Source of the DNA: Okapia johnstoni
Taxonomy: Eukaryota > Chordata > Mammalia > Artiodactyla > Giraffidae
NCBI GenBank assembly: GCA_024291935.2
Contig: CM044314.1
Coordinates: 24,278,001 to 24,342,000, forward strand
Length of the DNA stretch: 64,000 nt
Direction: 5' to 3'
Each line of letters opens with the position of its first letter. The first letter of the stretch is position 1. The notes beneath the pieces are model-generated. The model did not search any database and was not told the origin of the DNA. It saw only the letters and a list, made by a program, of their open reading frames with translations. The position numbers and the translations under genes are program-made. Of this stretch, positions 1 to 11,870 are shown in pieces.

Positions 1-159
1 AGCTAGTGAATTTAGGTCTTGAGGAGAGAAACTGTTATGGAGACCACAGCCTGGGGAAAAGATCTGAACATTTTCTTTCTAAAATTTATATTAAAAGCAT
101 TGAAGATGGTACATGGGAGGATGACAAATATTATATTTTCCCTAAGCAACCAATAGAAA

Positions 160-374
160 CTGAAAGAAAGTGAAGTCGCTCAGTCATTTCCGACTCTTTG
201 TGACCCCATGGACTGTAGCCTACCAGGCTCCTCCGTCCATGGGATTTTCCAGGCAAGAATACTGGAGTGGGTTGCCATTTCCTTCTCCAGGAGATCTTCC
301 TGACCCAGGGATTGAAGCCGGGTCTCCCGCATTGTAAGCAGACGCTTTACCTTCTGAGCCACCAGGGAAGTCCA
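160..374 (-). mobile_element. Bov-tA SINE
   Basis: This is a near-complete copy in antisense orientation. It begins with the AGTCGCTCAGTC..CCGACTC block, contains the GGATCTTCCTGACCCAGGGA segment and ends GAGCCACCAGGGAAGTCC, the complement of the tRNA-derived head. Confidence 0.93.
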
Positions 375-487
375 AGTAACCAATGTCTTATAATTAATTT
401 CAGGCTGACAGCAGTGACTTTAATACTTTAACCCTGACCTAGTTTTATCAAAGCATGTATAAATTTGTGACTTGGTAACAATGACAT

Positions 488-845
488 ACAAGGACTTCCC
501 TGGTAGCCCAGTGGTTAATAATCCACCTTGCAACGCAGGGGATATCAGTTCAATCCCTCATCTGGGAACTAAGATCCCATATGCAGAGGAGCAACTAAGC
601 CTGGGCATTGCAACTACTGAGCCCCCACTCTCCGGAGCACACAAGACACAATTAGAGAGTCATAAGCTGCAATGAAAGGTCCCACATGATGAACGAAGAT
701 CCTGCATGCCACAACTAAGATGCAGCCAAATAAATAAATAAAAATTTTAAAAAATTAAATAAAATAAATAAATAAAAATAAAAATAAATTAAATTAAATT
801 AATAAAAATTAAAAAATAAATAAATAAAAATTTTTTAAAACAATA
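488..845 (+). mobile_element. CHR-2-type tRNA-Glu SINE with A-rich tail
   Basis: The head reads GACTTCCCTGGTAGCCCAGT (tRNA-derived, with a box B-like GTTCAATCC) and is followed by the CHR body (GGGAACTAAGATCCCA.., GCAACTAAG.., ATGCAGCCAAATAAATAAAT). A degenerate (TAAA)n/(AAAT)n tail runs from about 725 to 845. Confidence 0.88.
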
Positions 846-1497
846 ATAACGCGCATACAAAAGAGCACATTTTCTAGACAGTAAGCCTATTCAATGGGCA
901 TATCTTTGCAATTTGTGAGTCAGGGCCCAGAAATGGAGGGCCACCAGGATTCTGTAGGTGGCAAAAGTGTCAGGTGAACTGCCCTATATGATGCCTTCTG
1001 AGAGAACTGAAAGATGGTCTCAGAGTACGGGAGTGCCTTTCTCTCCCCCAAATTTTCCAGCAGGCTCTGCTTTCACACATTTCCATTGCACATCACACTT
1101 TGACCCATGGGCTGCTGATACCCTTAATTTTCCTCTGCAACTCATCTTGGCCACACCACTGACCACTAATCCTTCCCAGTTCTTCTCAGACCACTGTCCC
1201 GCCACCCATCTGCACTGTGGACAAATGGCCCAGCATTCCACACAGCCGGGGCTTTGGTCCTCTGCGGTAGCTGACCACAGAGCCGCCCTTCCTTTCCTCT
1301 TCGTCCCAACCCCAACACCAGGACTCCTGAAGTCAGGCTAGAGACTGCCTGGTGTCCCTGTGGTGGAAGAGAAGGAAGAAAGGGCAGAAGGAAAGTGACT
1401 TTCGTTTTAATCCCTTAGTGATAAGCGACACCCTCAAGGCTAGAGGCCTCTGCCAGGCTCTTTCTGTCCCAGGCCCACTACAAGAATTACAACTGCT
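846..1497. other. Unassigned intronic DNA
   Basis: No repeat or exon is recognised. Open frames of up to 127 codons lie here but show no domain, signal sequence or compositional support. Confidence 0.4.
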
Positions 1498-1674
1498 GTT
1501 TCTCAAACTTCTGCACACCTCAGAATCTCCAGGAGGGCTTCTTAACACACAGAATGTGGAACTCCCACCCAGAGTTTCTGATCAGGAAGGTTCTAGGGCG
1601 GGTCCAAGAACTCACATTCCCAACGTGCTCCAGGTGCTGCTGGTGTGCTGGCCCAGGGACCACGCTGAGACAAT
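1498..1674 (+). mobile_element. MER5A-type hAT-Charlie MITE
   Basis: The sequence follows the MER5A consensus order: TTTCTCAAACTT.. at the start, CAGAATCTCCAGGAGGGCTT, the GAGTTTCTGATC core, GGTGCTGCTGGTG and ending GGGACCACGCTGAGA. It is a non-autonomous DNA transposon fossil shared by placental mammals and lies inside an unrelated 165-codon open frame. Confidence 0.75.
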
Positions 1675-2466
1675 CCCTGCCCTTACCTGGAAAAGGACAC
1701 CTTCGCAGCACCTTGCATCTGTTCACCTTGCAGACATTAACAGACACAGCCCTCAGGAACACATTTCCCCAAGATACAGCCTTCCACTAATGAGACCAAA
1801 GCCCCCCACCCCCAGGTGTGCTGCATCCTCAGCCAGGTGGGCTCACTGAGCCAGGTCTTCAGAGATGCTCTTGGCTTCTGGTCTCTGTACACACACACTT
1901 GCTTGCTTTTGGTGCCTGGCATAAACACCCACTTCTGCTCAAACTTATGATTCTTTTCCGCACGAGCGTCAATTCCCAGTTCCCTCTCCATGACTCTTCC
2001 CTGACCCCAAATGCATGCATAAACCCAAGTTTCTTGGATGGCAGCAAATCTACAGACACATGCAGCCAGGCAGTATACAGGAACTCAAACTTGGAATAAT
2101 CGCAATCCTATATTAGGAGATTAGGAGTGCCGGTCAGAGATGAAACCTGGCTCGCTGAACCTACTCATCCCATGGAAAGCTGGGAGAAGACTGCAAAGTG
2201 GACACCACTCTGGGTTCAACAGTGATGGAGGCCTGGGCAGAAAAGCCAGCAATAGGAACTTGAAGAAAGGCTTTTCCTGTTTGTGAGAAACAAGTAACTT
2301 GGCTTCCAGGCACCCCGCCTAATTTCTCCTGCAACTAACTTGCTATAGCTAAGATATCCTGTATCTATCCTTCCAAGAAGAATTTAAAACATATCAATAG
2401 GGGATGAATTTTCAAACTTTAAAGTCTTCATCATGACCACTGGTCATCACTGATGCGAGATGTAGA
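1675..2466. other. Unassigned intronic DNA
   Basis: No exon, RNA gene or clear repeat family is recognised. Confidence 0.4.
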
Positions 2467-2600
2467 AATCCAGAGTCTGCCTGCAATGCAGGTGATCCAG
2501 GTTCAATCCCAGGACCCACTCCAGTATTCTTGCCTGGAGAATCCCATGGGCAGAGGAGCCTGGCAGGCTACAGTCCATGGGGTTGCAGAGAGTCGACAAA
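2467..2600 (+). mobile_element. Bov-tA SINE, internally deleted
   Basis: Sense copy with the CTGCCTGCAATGCAGG and CCAGTATTCTTGCCTGGAGA blocks. The stretch normally between them (GGGAAGATCCCCTGGAGAAG..) is missing, so the copy is about 130 bases long. Confidence 0.85.
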
Positions 2601-2925
2601 CCTGGTACCAAAGGACAAGTACTGTATGACTCCACTTAGATGAGATACCCAGAAGTCAAATTTCTAGAGAAAGAAAGTAGAATGGTGGGTGCCCAGGGCA
2701 AGAAAAGAGGGCAGTCAGTGTTTAATTGGGGACAGAGTTTCAGCTGTTTGAGACGAAAAAGTTCTGGAGATGGCTGATGATGATGTTCACACAACAAAGT
2801 GAATGTACTTAATGCCACTGGACTGTGCACTTGAAAATGGTGTCAAGTTGGTAAACTTTATGTTATGGGTATTTTACAATTTTAAAATGTGAAAAATAAT
2901 CAATTTTTCTTAAAAAGAGTAATAT
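2601..2925 (+). mobile_element. L1 3' end fragment (old mammalian L1)
   Basis: Contains the typical L1M 3' block: ACTGTATGACTCCACTT, a GGGTGCCCAGGG-like box, the GTTCTGGAGATGG..GATG box, and CTGTGCACTTGAAAATGGT..TATGTTATGGGTATTTTACAAT before an A-rich end. The SINE directly upstream abuts it. Confidence 0.65.
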
Positions 2926-3040
2926 GCCACTTAAGTTGGTGAAATGGCTCTATTTTCCCCCATCTTACAGGCCACACTTAGCCTCACAGAGCAAAGTAAT
3001 CCTTTTCAGACTACACCTGTTGCATCAACACTCACTGGAT

Positions 3041-3245
3041 GCGTGTGTGCTTATTATTCATGTCCAACTCTTTGCGAACCCATGGACTGTAGCCTGCCAG
3101 GCTCCTCTGTCCATGGGGTTTCCCAGGCAAGAATACTGGAGTGGGTTGCCATTCCCTCATCCAGGGGATCTTCCCGACCCAGGGATCGAACCTACGTTTC
3201 CCGCATTGCCGGCAGATTCTTTACCATCTGAGCCACCAAAAAAGT
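3041..3245 (-). mobile_element. Bov-tA SINE
   Basis: Antisense copy running from TTCATGTCCAACTCTTTGCG to GAGCCACCAAAAAAGT, near full length. Confidence 0.92.
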
Positions 3246-3434
3246 AGGTGGTAAATTCTTCTTTCCATAAAATCCCATAGGTACAATCACTGACACACCC
3301 ATGACCCATCACTGGCTTCCCACTGACCCGTGGTGGGCAAAGGAAAAGAGGTCAGTGGGTTTCCCTCAAGCATCGTCCAATCATGAAGAGCACATCTCCA
3401 GAAAGCAGGATCCTGACCCTGCCTCCCCACAGGC

Positions 3435-3600
3435 ATGTCTCTGGACAAGTCAAGCTGCCTCTCTCTGCCTCAGTTGTCTCATCTGTAAAAGGGACTAATA
3501 ATAGTACCTGTCCTAGTGATTGTCCTAGTGAAGGTTATCATTACTCATGGGACAATTCTAAAGTGCACAGAGCTGCCCTTGACCCAAAACAAGCACTGAA
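3435..3600 (-). mobile_element. MIR SINE
   Basis: The complement of the MIR core is readable: CTGCCTCAGTTGTCTCATCTGTAAAAGGGACTAATAATAGTACCTG, followed by a degenerate tail region. It is an ancient tRNA-derived SINE. Confidence 0.75.
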
Positions 3601-4243
3601 GAATGATTCTGACAGCAAAAGGAATCATACAGGTGGTTTGCACTGCAAGTAGACAGCCTTCCTGAGCAATCCCATCAGAGCATAAGGTTTAACTGGAAGC
3701 CTTACAAACAATCTGGACACCCTAGCCACACTCCATCCAGTTTAACTAGAACCTTAAGCAGGGAGGAAGAAACCCAAATGCCATATGTTAAGGCTCTCCA
3801 GAAAAGCAGAGATTCTCATTAGAGTCACTGGAGACATTTGTACATGACATAGATCCCACTATAGATGAATGAAGAGCTCCATCAGTGAGTCCATCTCACA
3901 GGCAAGGTTGAAAATCACACAGAGGGAATTGAGGAGACAAAAGATGGACCTGCAGACTACAGAAGCTGAGACACAATATACCATGAGTGGTGTCCCAAAG
4001 AATACAGCAAACAAACAACAACAAAAAAACACACACATTCAAAAATATGACAAATGAAGATGAGCTGAAATAAAGGAAGAGTTAATTAGGCCCCAGGAAA
4101 AATGGCAACAGATTATTGGGTACATTTTTGGGGTAAAAGCTGATAAAGTTACTCAATTTCAAGAATTCATAATATATTCCTAGTAAATCTTTGACCTGCT
4201 TTTTTACCTTCTAGTAACTTGGAATTAGATACGTTGTTACATA
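3601..4243. other. Unassigned intronic DNA
   Basis: Nothing recognised; the right part (after about 4000) is A-rich. Confidence 0.4.
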
Positions 4244-4447
4244 AATGGCTTCCCAGGTGGCTCAGTGGTAAAGAATCTGCCTGCAGTGCAGGAGATACAG
4301 GTTCCCTGAGTCAGGAAGATCCCCTGGAGAAGCGCATGGCAACCCACTCCAGTATTCTGGCCTGGAAAATCCCACGGTCAGAGGAGCCTGGCGGGCTACA
4401 GTCCACAGGGTCTCAAAGAGTCAGACACAACTGAAGCGACTTAGCAT
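4244..4447 (+). mobile_element. Bov-tA SINE
   Basis: Full sense copy: GGCTTCCCAGGTGGCTCAGTGGTAAAGAATC at the head through CAAAGAGTCAGACACAACTGAAGCGACTTAGCA at the end. Confidence 0.93.
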
Positions 4448-4479
4448 GCACACATGCACTACACATAAAAGCCAAAGGA

Positions 4480-6790
4480 AACAAATCAAAAAAAAGGGAG
4501 AGAAAAAGGAAGCACTGAAAATAGAAAATATAACCCAAAAAGACAACAGATTTAAGGCCGTATTTCAATAAATATAACAGAGGAAAACTTGTTATCTAGA
4601 AGAAAAGGACAATCAGGATCAAAACCCAAATAAAGCTATTCATTATAGTTAAAATAGCTATCTAAACCAAACAGTTAGGAAGCAGAAAAATCTTTAGAAA
4701 CAAAAACTTACTAGACAATTAAACAAAAAAATCACATAATATTAACATATATGATCTAGTAAGAAGCAAAAAACAAGGAAGACACTTTTAAATTATTAAG
4801 GGTACAATCCTCAGTGATGAACTTTCATTAATATGTGTAGCAAATACCACAGTGTCCAAAAGACGGAAATAAAATCAGAGGTATAGACAAAAATAATAGC
4901 ATAGGATACCGGATCTACCTCTCTGCCTTAGGCAAACAAAGAAAACAAAAAGGAAAAACAAATCACTTAATCAATGAAGTTGCTCTAAACCCAGATTATA
5001 TCCAAGTTCCCACTCTACATAACAAATAATAACCGTATTTTTAAGCCATTAAGAACATCAAATTCCCCAACACCAAAATACAGCAGACCGCGCTCTCTAT
5101 GAACAAAATGCAATGAAACTAGAAAATAACTCCCTGAGGTATTAAATGTTCTTCTTTACTCTTGAATTGCAGAGAAAATAAAAATTGAGATTAAAAACTA
5201 TCTGGAAAATAACAACTTGTAACAAAATCTAAAAGCAGTAGCCAAAGCTACACGCATAGGAAAATTTATAACCTTAAAAAGTTGCCTTACTTATAATAAA
5301 ATTGTTCTAAGGTTCGTGTAGAAAACTAAATGTGACTAACCAGGAAAATTCTGGGGAAAATGTGCAAAGGGACAGATTAACCCTACCAAACATTAAAATT
5401 TATAAAGCTATGATAATTAATTAAAAACAAGAAGACATTGAATGATCTGGAAATAAGACTAAACAAACATGGAATTTTTAATAGCAAAAAAAAGGCTGTT
5501 TTCCAACAACTGAACAGGAACACATTCAATAAAAGAGTTCAGGGCAACTCACTTCTCTGAAGAGAACAACTAAAGTTGGATCGAATTCCACGTGAATGAA
5601 AGACTTAACCATAAAAAAAGTCATAAAACTTCCGCAAAAAAGGTTAATATTTTAAAATAATCTTGGATGGAGAAGAGATTCCAATGTCTGACTCGAAACT
5701 CAAAATACATAAAATAAAAGCTAGCTTAGCCTGACTCCATAAAACTTTCTGCATGGAAACAATCACAAGCAACGTAAAGGATAACCTGAGAGGGAAATAT
5801 TTTCATACACTCTGGAATAGACCTAAATAGTTTTAGAAGTCAGTGAAACAACTGAGAATAACTAGTTGAAAATTAGTAGAGAAAGCAAACATTTATTTCC
5901 CAGAAAAAAAATAAATAAAAGGCTGATGAAAACATTCAGCCCCATGGACAATTTTTTTAAATATCAATACAAGGAATTAACATGCCATTTCTCTGTTGCA
6001 GACTTAACTAGTATTAAAATGCTTGACAATTCCCAGTGTTGGTCAGGGCTTGGAAAAACCAGAGAAGCTCACACACCCTCGCTGCCACATAAATCATTGC
6101 CACCTTTGGGAAGTGCAACATTGTAGAATCTATAAAAAAAATCTGTATCATTACCTTGGACAAAGAGATTCATTTCTGGGAACTGACTCTACAGATACAT
6201 AGTGTAGAGGAAATAAAAACGTATGTACAGATGTACCTGTAGCACTCTTTCCTGTAATAGTTAAAAATCAGAAGTATCCATCCATAGGAGACGAGTGAAA
6301 TAAATGGTATGTATCCAAATGGCAGGTATTAGCAAAGGCTTTTTAAAAATGAGGTGAGCGGCATGCACTAAGATAGAAAGATTTGCAAGAACTACTGTTA
6401 TAGCAAACCTCAGTTCGGTATGTAAGGTATAATCTCATTGTATGTAAAAACAACTCAAGGATGCTACAACATGGATGAGCCTTGAAAACATTACGCTCAG
6501 TTAAAGAAGCCAAATACAAAGGCCACATAATGTATGATTCTATTTATAAGTCATTTCCAGTATAGGCAAATCCAGAGAGATTGTAAGTAGCTTAGTGGTT
6601 CCAAGAAGCTGGGGATGGGAGTGAGAAGTCACTGCTAATGCAGGTTTCCTTTGGGAGTGATGGAAACGTTCTAAAACCAACAGAGGTGATGGCTGCACAA
6701 CACAGTGAATATACAAAATGCCACTGAATAGTACACTTTAGGTTAATTTTATGTTATGTGCATTTTACCACAATTTTTAAAAATAAACAA
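4480..6790 (+). mobile_element. L1 LINE, 5'-truncated, ORF2 and 3' end remnant
   Basis: A-rich sense L1 sequence with ORF2 3' landmarks: AATTAACCCTACCAAACATTAAAATTTATAAAGCTA near 5376, CAGTGTTGGTCAGGGCTTGGAAAAACCAGAGAAGCTCACACACC near 6037, then the L1M 3' block with ATGGCTGCACAAC, GTACACTTTAGGTTAATTTTATG and an A-rich end near 6780. All frames are heavily interrupted, so it cannot make protein. Confidence 0.7.
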
Positions 6791-6879
6791 CAGAGATGCA
6801 CAGACAAGCACGGGAACCCAGGAAATGTCTGGAATGAAGTACAGAGACTGTGGGCCAAGTTCATCTGGGACCTTTGCAG

Positions 6880-7087
6880 GTCTTTCCTAGTGACTCATAA
6901 GGTAAAGAATCTGTCTGCCAAGCAGGAGACCTGAATTTGATTCCCAGGTTGGGAAGACCCCCTGGAGAAGGGAATGGTTACCCACTCTAGTATTCTTGCC
7001 TGGAGAATTCCATGGACAGAGGAGCCTGGCGATCTACAGTCCACGTCGAACCAAAGCGTCGAACATGACTGAGTGACTTAACACTTC
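6880..7087 (+). mobile_element. Bov-tA SINE
   Basis: Sense copy with TTTCCTAGTGACTCATAAGG.. as a diverged head and an end at GACTGAGTGACTTAACAC. Confidence 0.9.
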
Positions 7088-7258
7088 TGCAGGGGAGGCT
7101 GGGGGTGGTTGAGAAGTGAGAAGGGCTTTTCATTTTACACCCTTCTCAGTTTTATTTTTTAAGTCATCACCATTTGTTACTGGGGTTTTTTTGTTGTTGT
7201 TTTTCTTGATCATTATTCAATCGAGGAATAAATACATAACCCTGATTTAAAATAAAAA

Positions 7259-7400
7259 CAGGAAATTCCCTGGCTGACCAGTGACTTAGACTTTGTGCTT
7301 CCACTGAAGGCGCCCTGGGTTCAATTCCTGGTCAAGGAACTAAGATACCCCAGTTGTGCAACGTGGCCATAAAAAGAAAAAAATTAAAATATAAAAAACT
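7259..7400 (+). mobile_element. CHR-type tRNA-Glu SINE, short
   Basis: Reads GGAAATTCCCTGGCTGACCAGTGACTTAGAC.., GGTTCAATTCCTGGTCAAGGAACTAAGATACC, GCAACGTGGCCATAAAAAG and ends A-rich. It lacks the longer CHR-2 body. Confidence 0.85.
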
Positions 7401-9334
7401 TATAAAGTAAAATGAAAACAATCCAGAGGAAACTACATGAAGTTCCTCTAAATAACACCCCGATGCTAGAAGGGCCCTCTAGTAAATATCTGCCTAAAGA
7501 AAAGACAGAAAGCATTGTTTTGAGGGAGTTTTCACATAGTGATTTAAAAAAAAAAAAAATACTTGCAATCATAAGTAGATAATTGGACCCAAGCCAAAGT
7601 TCCCTCATTATCATGAGGACATCCCATGCCCCACACACACACCCAAAACTCAGGGCAGGATCCATTCCACCGCTGGGGAAAAAAAGTAATTATAAAGAAC
7701 ATTTTTAAAAACTTAATCCCGGGCAGATGAAGTTTTGTTTTGAATCAGTTTGGCTTTTAGACGCCATAGAAATCTGTGGTTAGTCAACTAGAAGGAACGT
7801 GATTATCTTGGGTTTTTTTCCTTAATTATCATTTTTTTTTTAAATAAGAAAATAAATGGGCTCAAAGTTTAGAGTAGCAAAAAAACAAAAAAAAGGTGAA
7901 CCTTATCTGAACTCTGAAAACACTTTGCTAATTAGAGGTAATTGTGCTGGGCGCTGCCTTGCAAAACAAAGGATTTTCTTTCTTCCAAAAAAAAATGAGA
8001 AAGACACATCGAATTCAGCAAATAGTGAAGAAAAACTGGGATGTATATAGCAGAAAAGCAGCTGAATTTCAACAATGAAACATATGCGCTTGGCCATTAC
8101 TTGAAACAGTCAGAAGGTTGTATCAGAATTACACCTCTTGTTGCCATTTAAGAAAGCATCCTCTGGGCTCCTTCTTATAAAGCTGCCTTCCAGTCAGAAG
8201 CCCCAGCAGCCACTTGGTGGAGGCTGACACCCCTACACATGCTCGTCCTTAAAACTAATCCTCTGCAGGATTCCATGCTTACCTCCCTCTCCAGCATCCA
8301 ACGGTGCCTACATCAGGTGCCCCTCCAGGAAGCAGCTGGCCTCATCTCCCCGCATCCCTGCCCAGAGTCTCCAAAAAGCTACAGGGAAGCCCTCTGGGAG
8401 TCCTGCTTGGCAAACTCAGGGCCAGCCCCAAATCAATGCCTTTTTCTGTCCACAGGACTTGCCTGTGGCCTCCAGAGCTACCCCTGCACTTTGGAACAGG
8501 AAAAAGGTGAAGAAAGGAGCTGCTGACCCAAAGGACAGAGGAACGCACTTCCAAGCACTCCCTCCCTCACCACCCCTCTCGACCCGCTTGCTCTTCCCTC
8601 TCCATTTGGCATTTCCAGGACCTCCCTGCAGGGCCAGCCTTCAAGGACTCCAAAAGCCTCCTGCTTCAAAGGCTCCCAGGCCCAGATAAATCACACAGGC
8701 TGACAGCCGCACCATCCCAGCGCCCAAGGATGTGTGCTTTTGTTGGATTTTGTTTTTGTCGTTACCCAGGCTCCCCCAAGGGAAACAAAGGCTGGGATGG
8801 GTGCCTGATATCTTGGGGCCTCAACAGCTCACCTCTCTCTCCTCTGAGCTCCAGGAAACTCCCATCAAAGCCTCTCTTAAGAGCCAGGCAAACAGCTGGA
8901 GGAAGGGAAAGGGGACAGATGGGTGACTGACCAAAGACATCCAGGCCTGGACACAGGGGTGGTCCAACAGAGGTGCTCGGGAGGCCACACGGGGCTGGCC
9001 AAAGCATCGACCAGGGAAGCAGTCCCAAATAGCAAGCTTTCCCGGGAGTGGACTTGCCCTCTAATGCCAAGGGACTCGCCTGAGTCAGGCCATAGATACA
9101 CAGAGAGAGCCTGACCATGCCCATGCTGGGCCTGGTGACTCTGACTCCTAACTGCAACACTAACCAATCATGGGGCCAATCCAGTTTGCTGCCACCCCAT
9201 GTGTGATGGACTCAGCCACAAAAGTGTCCATTAGCAGTGGAACATTTCTATCAGTTGAATTCCTATGCAGGTCCTCTGAGAAGAAAATCAATAGAAAGCA
9301 ATACTTGATTAGCCTGCATGTAAGTGCAGATGTG
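7401..9334. other. Unassigned intronic DNA
   Basis: No repeat family is confidently recognised. The 8.2-9.17 kb part is GC-richer than its surroundings and has several overlapping open frames (up to 132 codons) on both strands, but no splice-flanked exon or domain can be defended. Confidence 0.4.
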
Positions 9335-9720
9335 TCTGTATGAGTCAACTTCAGCTGCCTTGACAAAGCACCACAGACTGGGGTGTTTCAACTACAGACC
9401 TCCATCCTCCCACTGTTCTGGAGGCTGAAAGTTTGAGATAAAGGTGTGGGCAGAGTTGCTTCTCCTGAGGGCTCTCTCCTCAGCTTGCAGACAGCCACCT
9501 TCTCCCTGTGTCCGCACGTGGTCTTCCCTCTGTGTCCAAATTTCCCCTTTCTACAAGGACACCAGTCATACTGGATTAGGGCCCACCCCTGATAACCTCA
9601 GTTTAACTTGGGTACATCTGTAAACCCCTCTCTCCAAATAAGATCACATTCTAAAGTATTGGGGATTAGGACTCCAATACTATATCTTTGGAAGAAAACA
9701 CTATTCAACCTGTAACAGTG
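9335..9720 (-). mobile_element. MaLR-type (ERVL) LTR, antisense
   Basis: Read in complement it follows the MST/MLT1 LTR order: CAGCTGCCTTGACAAAGCACCACAGACTGGG, CTGTTCTGGAGGCTGAAAGT, CCTTCTCCCTGTGTCC, ACACCAGTCATACTGGATTAGGGCCCACCC, ending GTAACAG. It is an old solitary LTR with no retroviral genes. Confidence 0.75.
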
Positions 9721-9763
9721 TAATATTCTCTTTATGACAAAAGGAATGAACGTCATCTAGCAT

Positions 9764-9822
9764 GCAAGTGTGCTCAGTCGCTCAGTTGTGTCCGACTCTT
9801 TGCCACCCCATGGACTATAGCC
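9764..9822 (-). mobile_element. Bov-tA SINE, truncated
   Basis: Only the 59-base terminal part is present (GTGCTCAGTCGCTCAGTTGTGTCCGACTC.. to GGACTATAGCC). Confidence 0.88.
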
Positions 9823-10157
9823 AGAAAACCTTGCAACGGTACATTTTGAAAGACAGCTCCAATCATATTTCCACCGCAATGTCCTTTTAGATTTCCTGTA
9901 TTTTGCTTCAGTTTCAGAATATAAGATAATTCTGATTCTTTGTGGCCATTTTCACAAAGGAAAAGTATTGCAACAGTGCTCGGAACAAACTTGGGGTTCT
10001 AGGCTTAAACTGAGATGGTTGCTCGCATCTGCACCAAAACAAGCTGACCCAAAGCTGTCTGCTGAGACACCACAGGGCCGGCATGAAGCAACCCTGAGAG
10101 CATTCTGCATGATGCTCTAAAAACATTAAATATGTTCAAAATCTAATTTGTTTTTTC

Positions 10158-10333
10158 TTAGTATTTATTTATTTGGCTGCCTTGGGTCTTGGTTGTGGCA
10201 CACGGGATCTTTTGTTGGGGCACAATAACTTAGTTGCTCCGAGGCATGTGGGATCTTAGTTCCCCGACCAGGGATCAAACTTGTGTCCCCTTTACTGCAA
10301 GGTGAACTCACATTGGACCACCATAGAAGTCAT
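10158..10333 (-). mobile_element. CHR-2-type tRNA-Glu SINE
   Basis: Complement of CHR: TATTTATTTATTTGGCTGC.., TGTGGGATCTTAGTTCCCCGACCAGGGATC, and an end at GGACCACCATAGAAGTC. Confidence 0.87.
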
Positions 10334-10475
10334 CAGAATGGAATTTATACTGAGTATTTGTAAAGCCCAGAGAATTCAACAACCCAGAGAACTAGATGAA
10401 ATAGTTTTATACATCCCCAAGAACTAGTTTTCTACATCCCCAAACTTCCATTTCTTACCCATCCATGTGTTGTGC

Positions 10476-10683
10476 CGTGCCTAGTCACTCAGTCGTGTCT
10501 GACTCTCTGCAACCTCATGGACTGTAGCCCACCAGGCTCCTCTGTCCCTGGGGATTCTCCAGGCAAGAATACTAGAGTGGGTTGCCATGTCCTCCTCCAG
10601 GGGATCTTACCAACCCAGGGACTGAACCCAGGTCTCCCGCATTGCAGGCGGATTCTTTACTGTCTGAGCCACCAGGGAAGCCC
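10476..10683 (-). mobile_element. Bov-tA SINE (first of a tandem pair)
   Basis: Full antisense copy ending GAGCCACCAGGGAAGCCC. A second, partial copy follows directly. Confidence 0.93.
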
Positions 10684-10800
10684 AAGAACACTGTAGTGGG
10701 TAGCCTATCCCTTCTCCAGGGGATCGTCCTGACCCAGGAATCGAACCAGGGTCTCCTGCAATGCAGGCAGATTCTTTAGCAGCTAGGCTACCCCAGAAGC
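10684..10800 (-). mobile_element. Bov-tA SINE, partial, in tandem with the previous copy
   Basis: Starts inside the element at AAGAACACTGTAGTGGGTAGCC and runs to GGCTACCCCAGAAGC. Its left part (the GTGTCCGACTC..CCAGGC region) is missing, so it looks like a partial tandem copy. Confidence 0.88.
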
Positions 10801-11329
10801 ACTTACCATCCATAGAACAACCCAAAGATCAAGATGCACCCTGAAGAGCTTATGAATCACTTACAAACTTCCAGATCTCCTCAACAAATTGACTTCCCAC
10901 ATTTTCCCTTCACCTTCCCCTCTGGCCAGAGCTGGACAAGAATTTGTTACAAAGCAAAGAGCAAGATGATGGGAGAGAGAAAGTAACTGTGTAACAGTTC
11001 CTGCTAATTTATCTAAATGTGTAGACATAAATGTTGTCCCCTGGGGCTTATAGACAGGATCCAGTAAAGTAATCCCTAGCCCGGGAGGTATAGTGGAATC
11101 AAAGATGTTGAAGATTCCTATGATGCCTTCTCATCTCCCCCAGGGTAACCACTATTGTCAATCTGACTTGTAGATTGGAGGCCTTATTCTAGAGACAGCT
11201 TTATCCGCAGAGAGAGAAAGGGGCATGGGATTTTTTTAGATCAATCCCATGCGGCGCATAAACTTCTGCAACTTGATTTTCTCCCTACCCAGAATTTCAC
11301 TTTGAAATCTCCCTCCGTGGGCATCTACA
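10801..11329. other. Unassigned intronic DNA
   Basis: Nothing recognised. Confidence 0.4.
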
Positions 11330-11870
11330 GAGTTTAATCTTCATTTTAGCCACTGTACAGTAATCCACAGTAGAGACATGGTACCAATTCAATTATTCAG
11401 CTTCCATTAAAAGACATGTTGACATTTCCAACTTTTCACTATTAGATATGGTGCAGCAGTGAATAGCATGTTTCCCAGGTGTGCACATACTTTTGTAGAG
11501 CGGGCCACAGAATATGTGTATTGTAAATGTCACATGGCCCTCAAAGCGGTAGCTTACACACCACCATGCCACCCTCTTCGTATAGCTACTGACATGCTCC
11601 TTATGACCCATTTCTGACCTCAGGCAAAGCTCAGTCAGAAGTACCTGGGGATAACTGCCTCATAACTTGCATTTTCTTGAACCCTACTAACACCACACTC
11701 TTTTTCTTAAGTTTTGGGTCTTTTGTATTTTTTTGCAAACCGCTTGCTGTGCATTGTGTCCCTTTTAATTGGAACATTTTTTTTACAAGTTCTTTATGTA
11801 TTCTGGTTACAGATCTGCTCATCTGTCATATATGTGGTAAAACACAATCTCTCCAGCAAATAGTCTGAAT
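11330..11870 (-). mobile_element. Old L1-like sequence, antisense
   Basis: Complement-L1 landmarks such as CACTGTACAGTAATCCACAGTAGAGA, ATATGGTGCAGCAGTGAATAGCATG and TTCTTTATGTATTCTGGTTACAGATCTGC..TCATATATGTGG are present. It is strongly diverged. Confidence 0.5.

Noticed and set aside
1352..1849. 165-codon frame on the plus strand
   Set aside because: It runs through a MER5A transposon fossil and has no domain or splice support.
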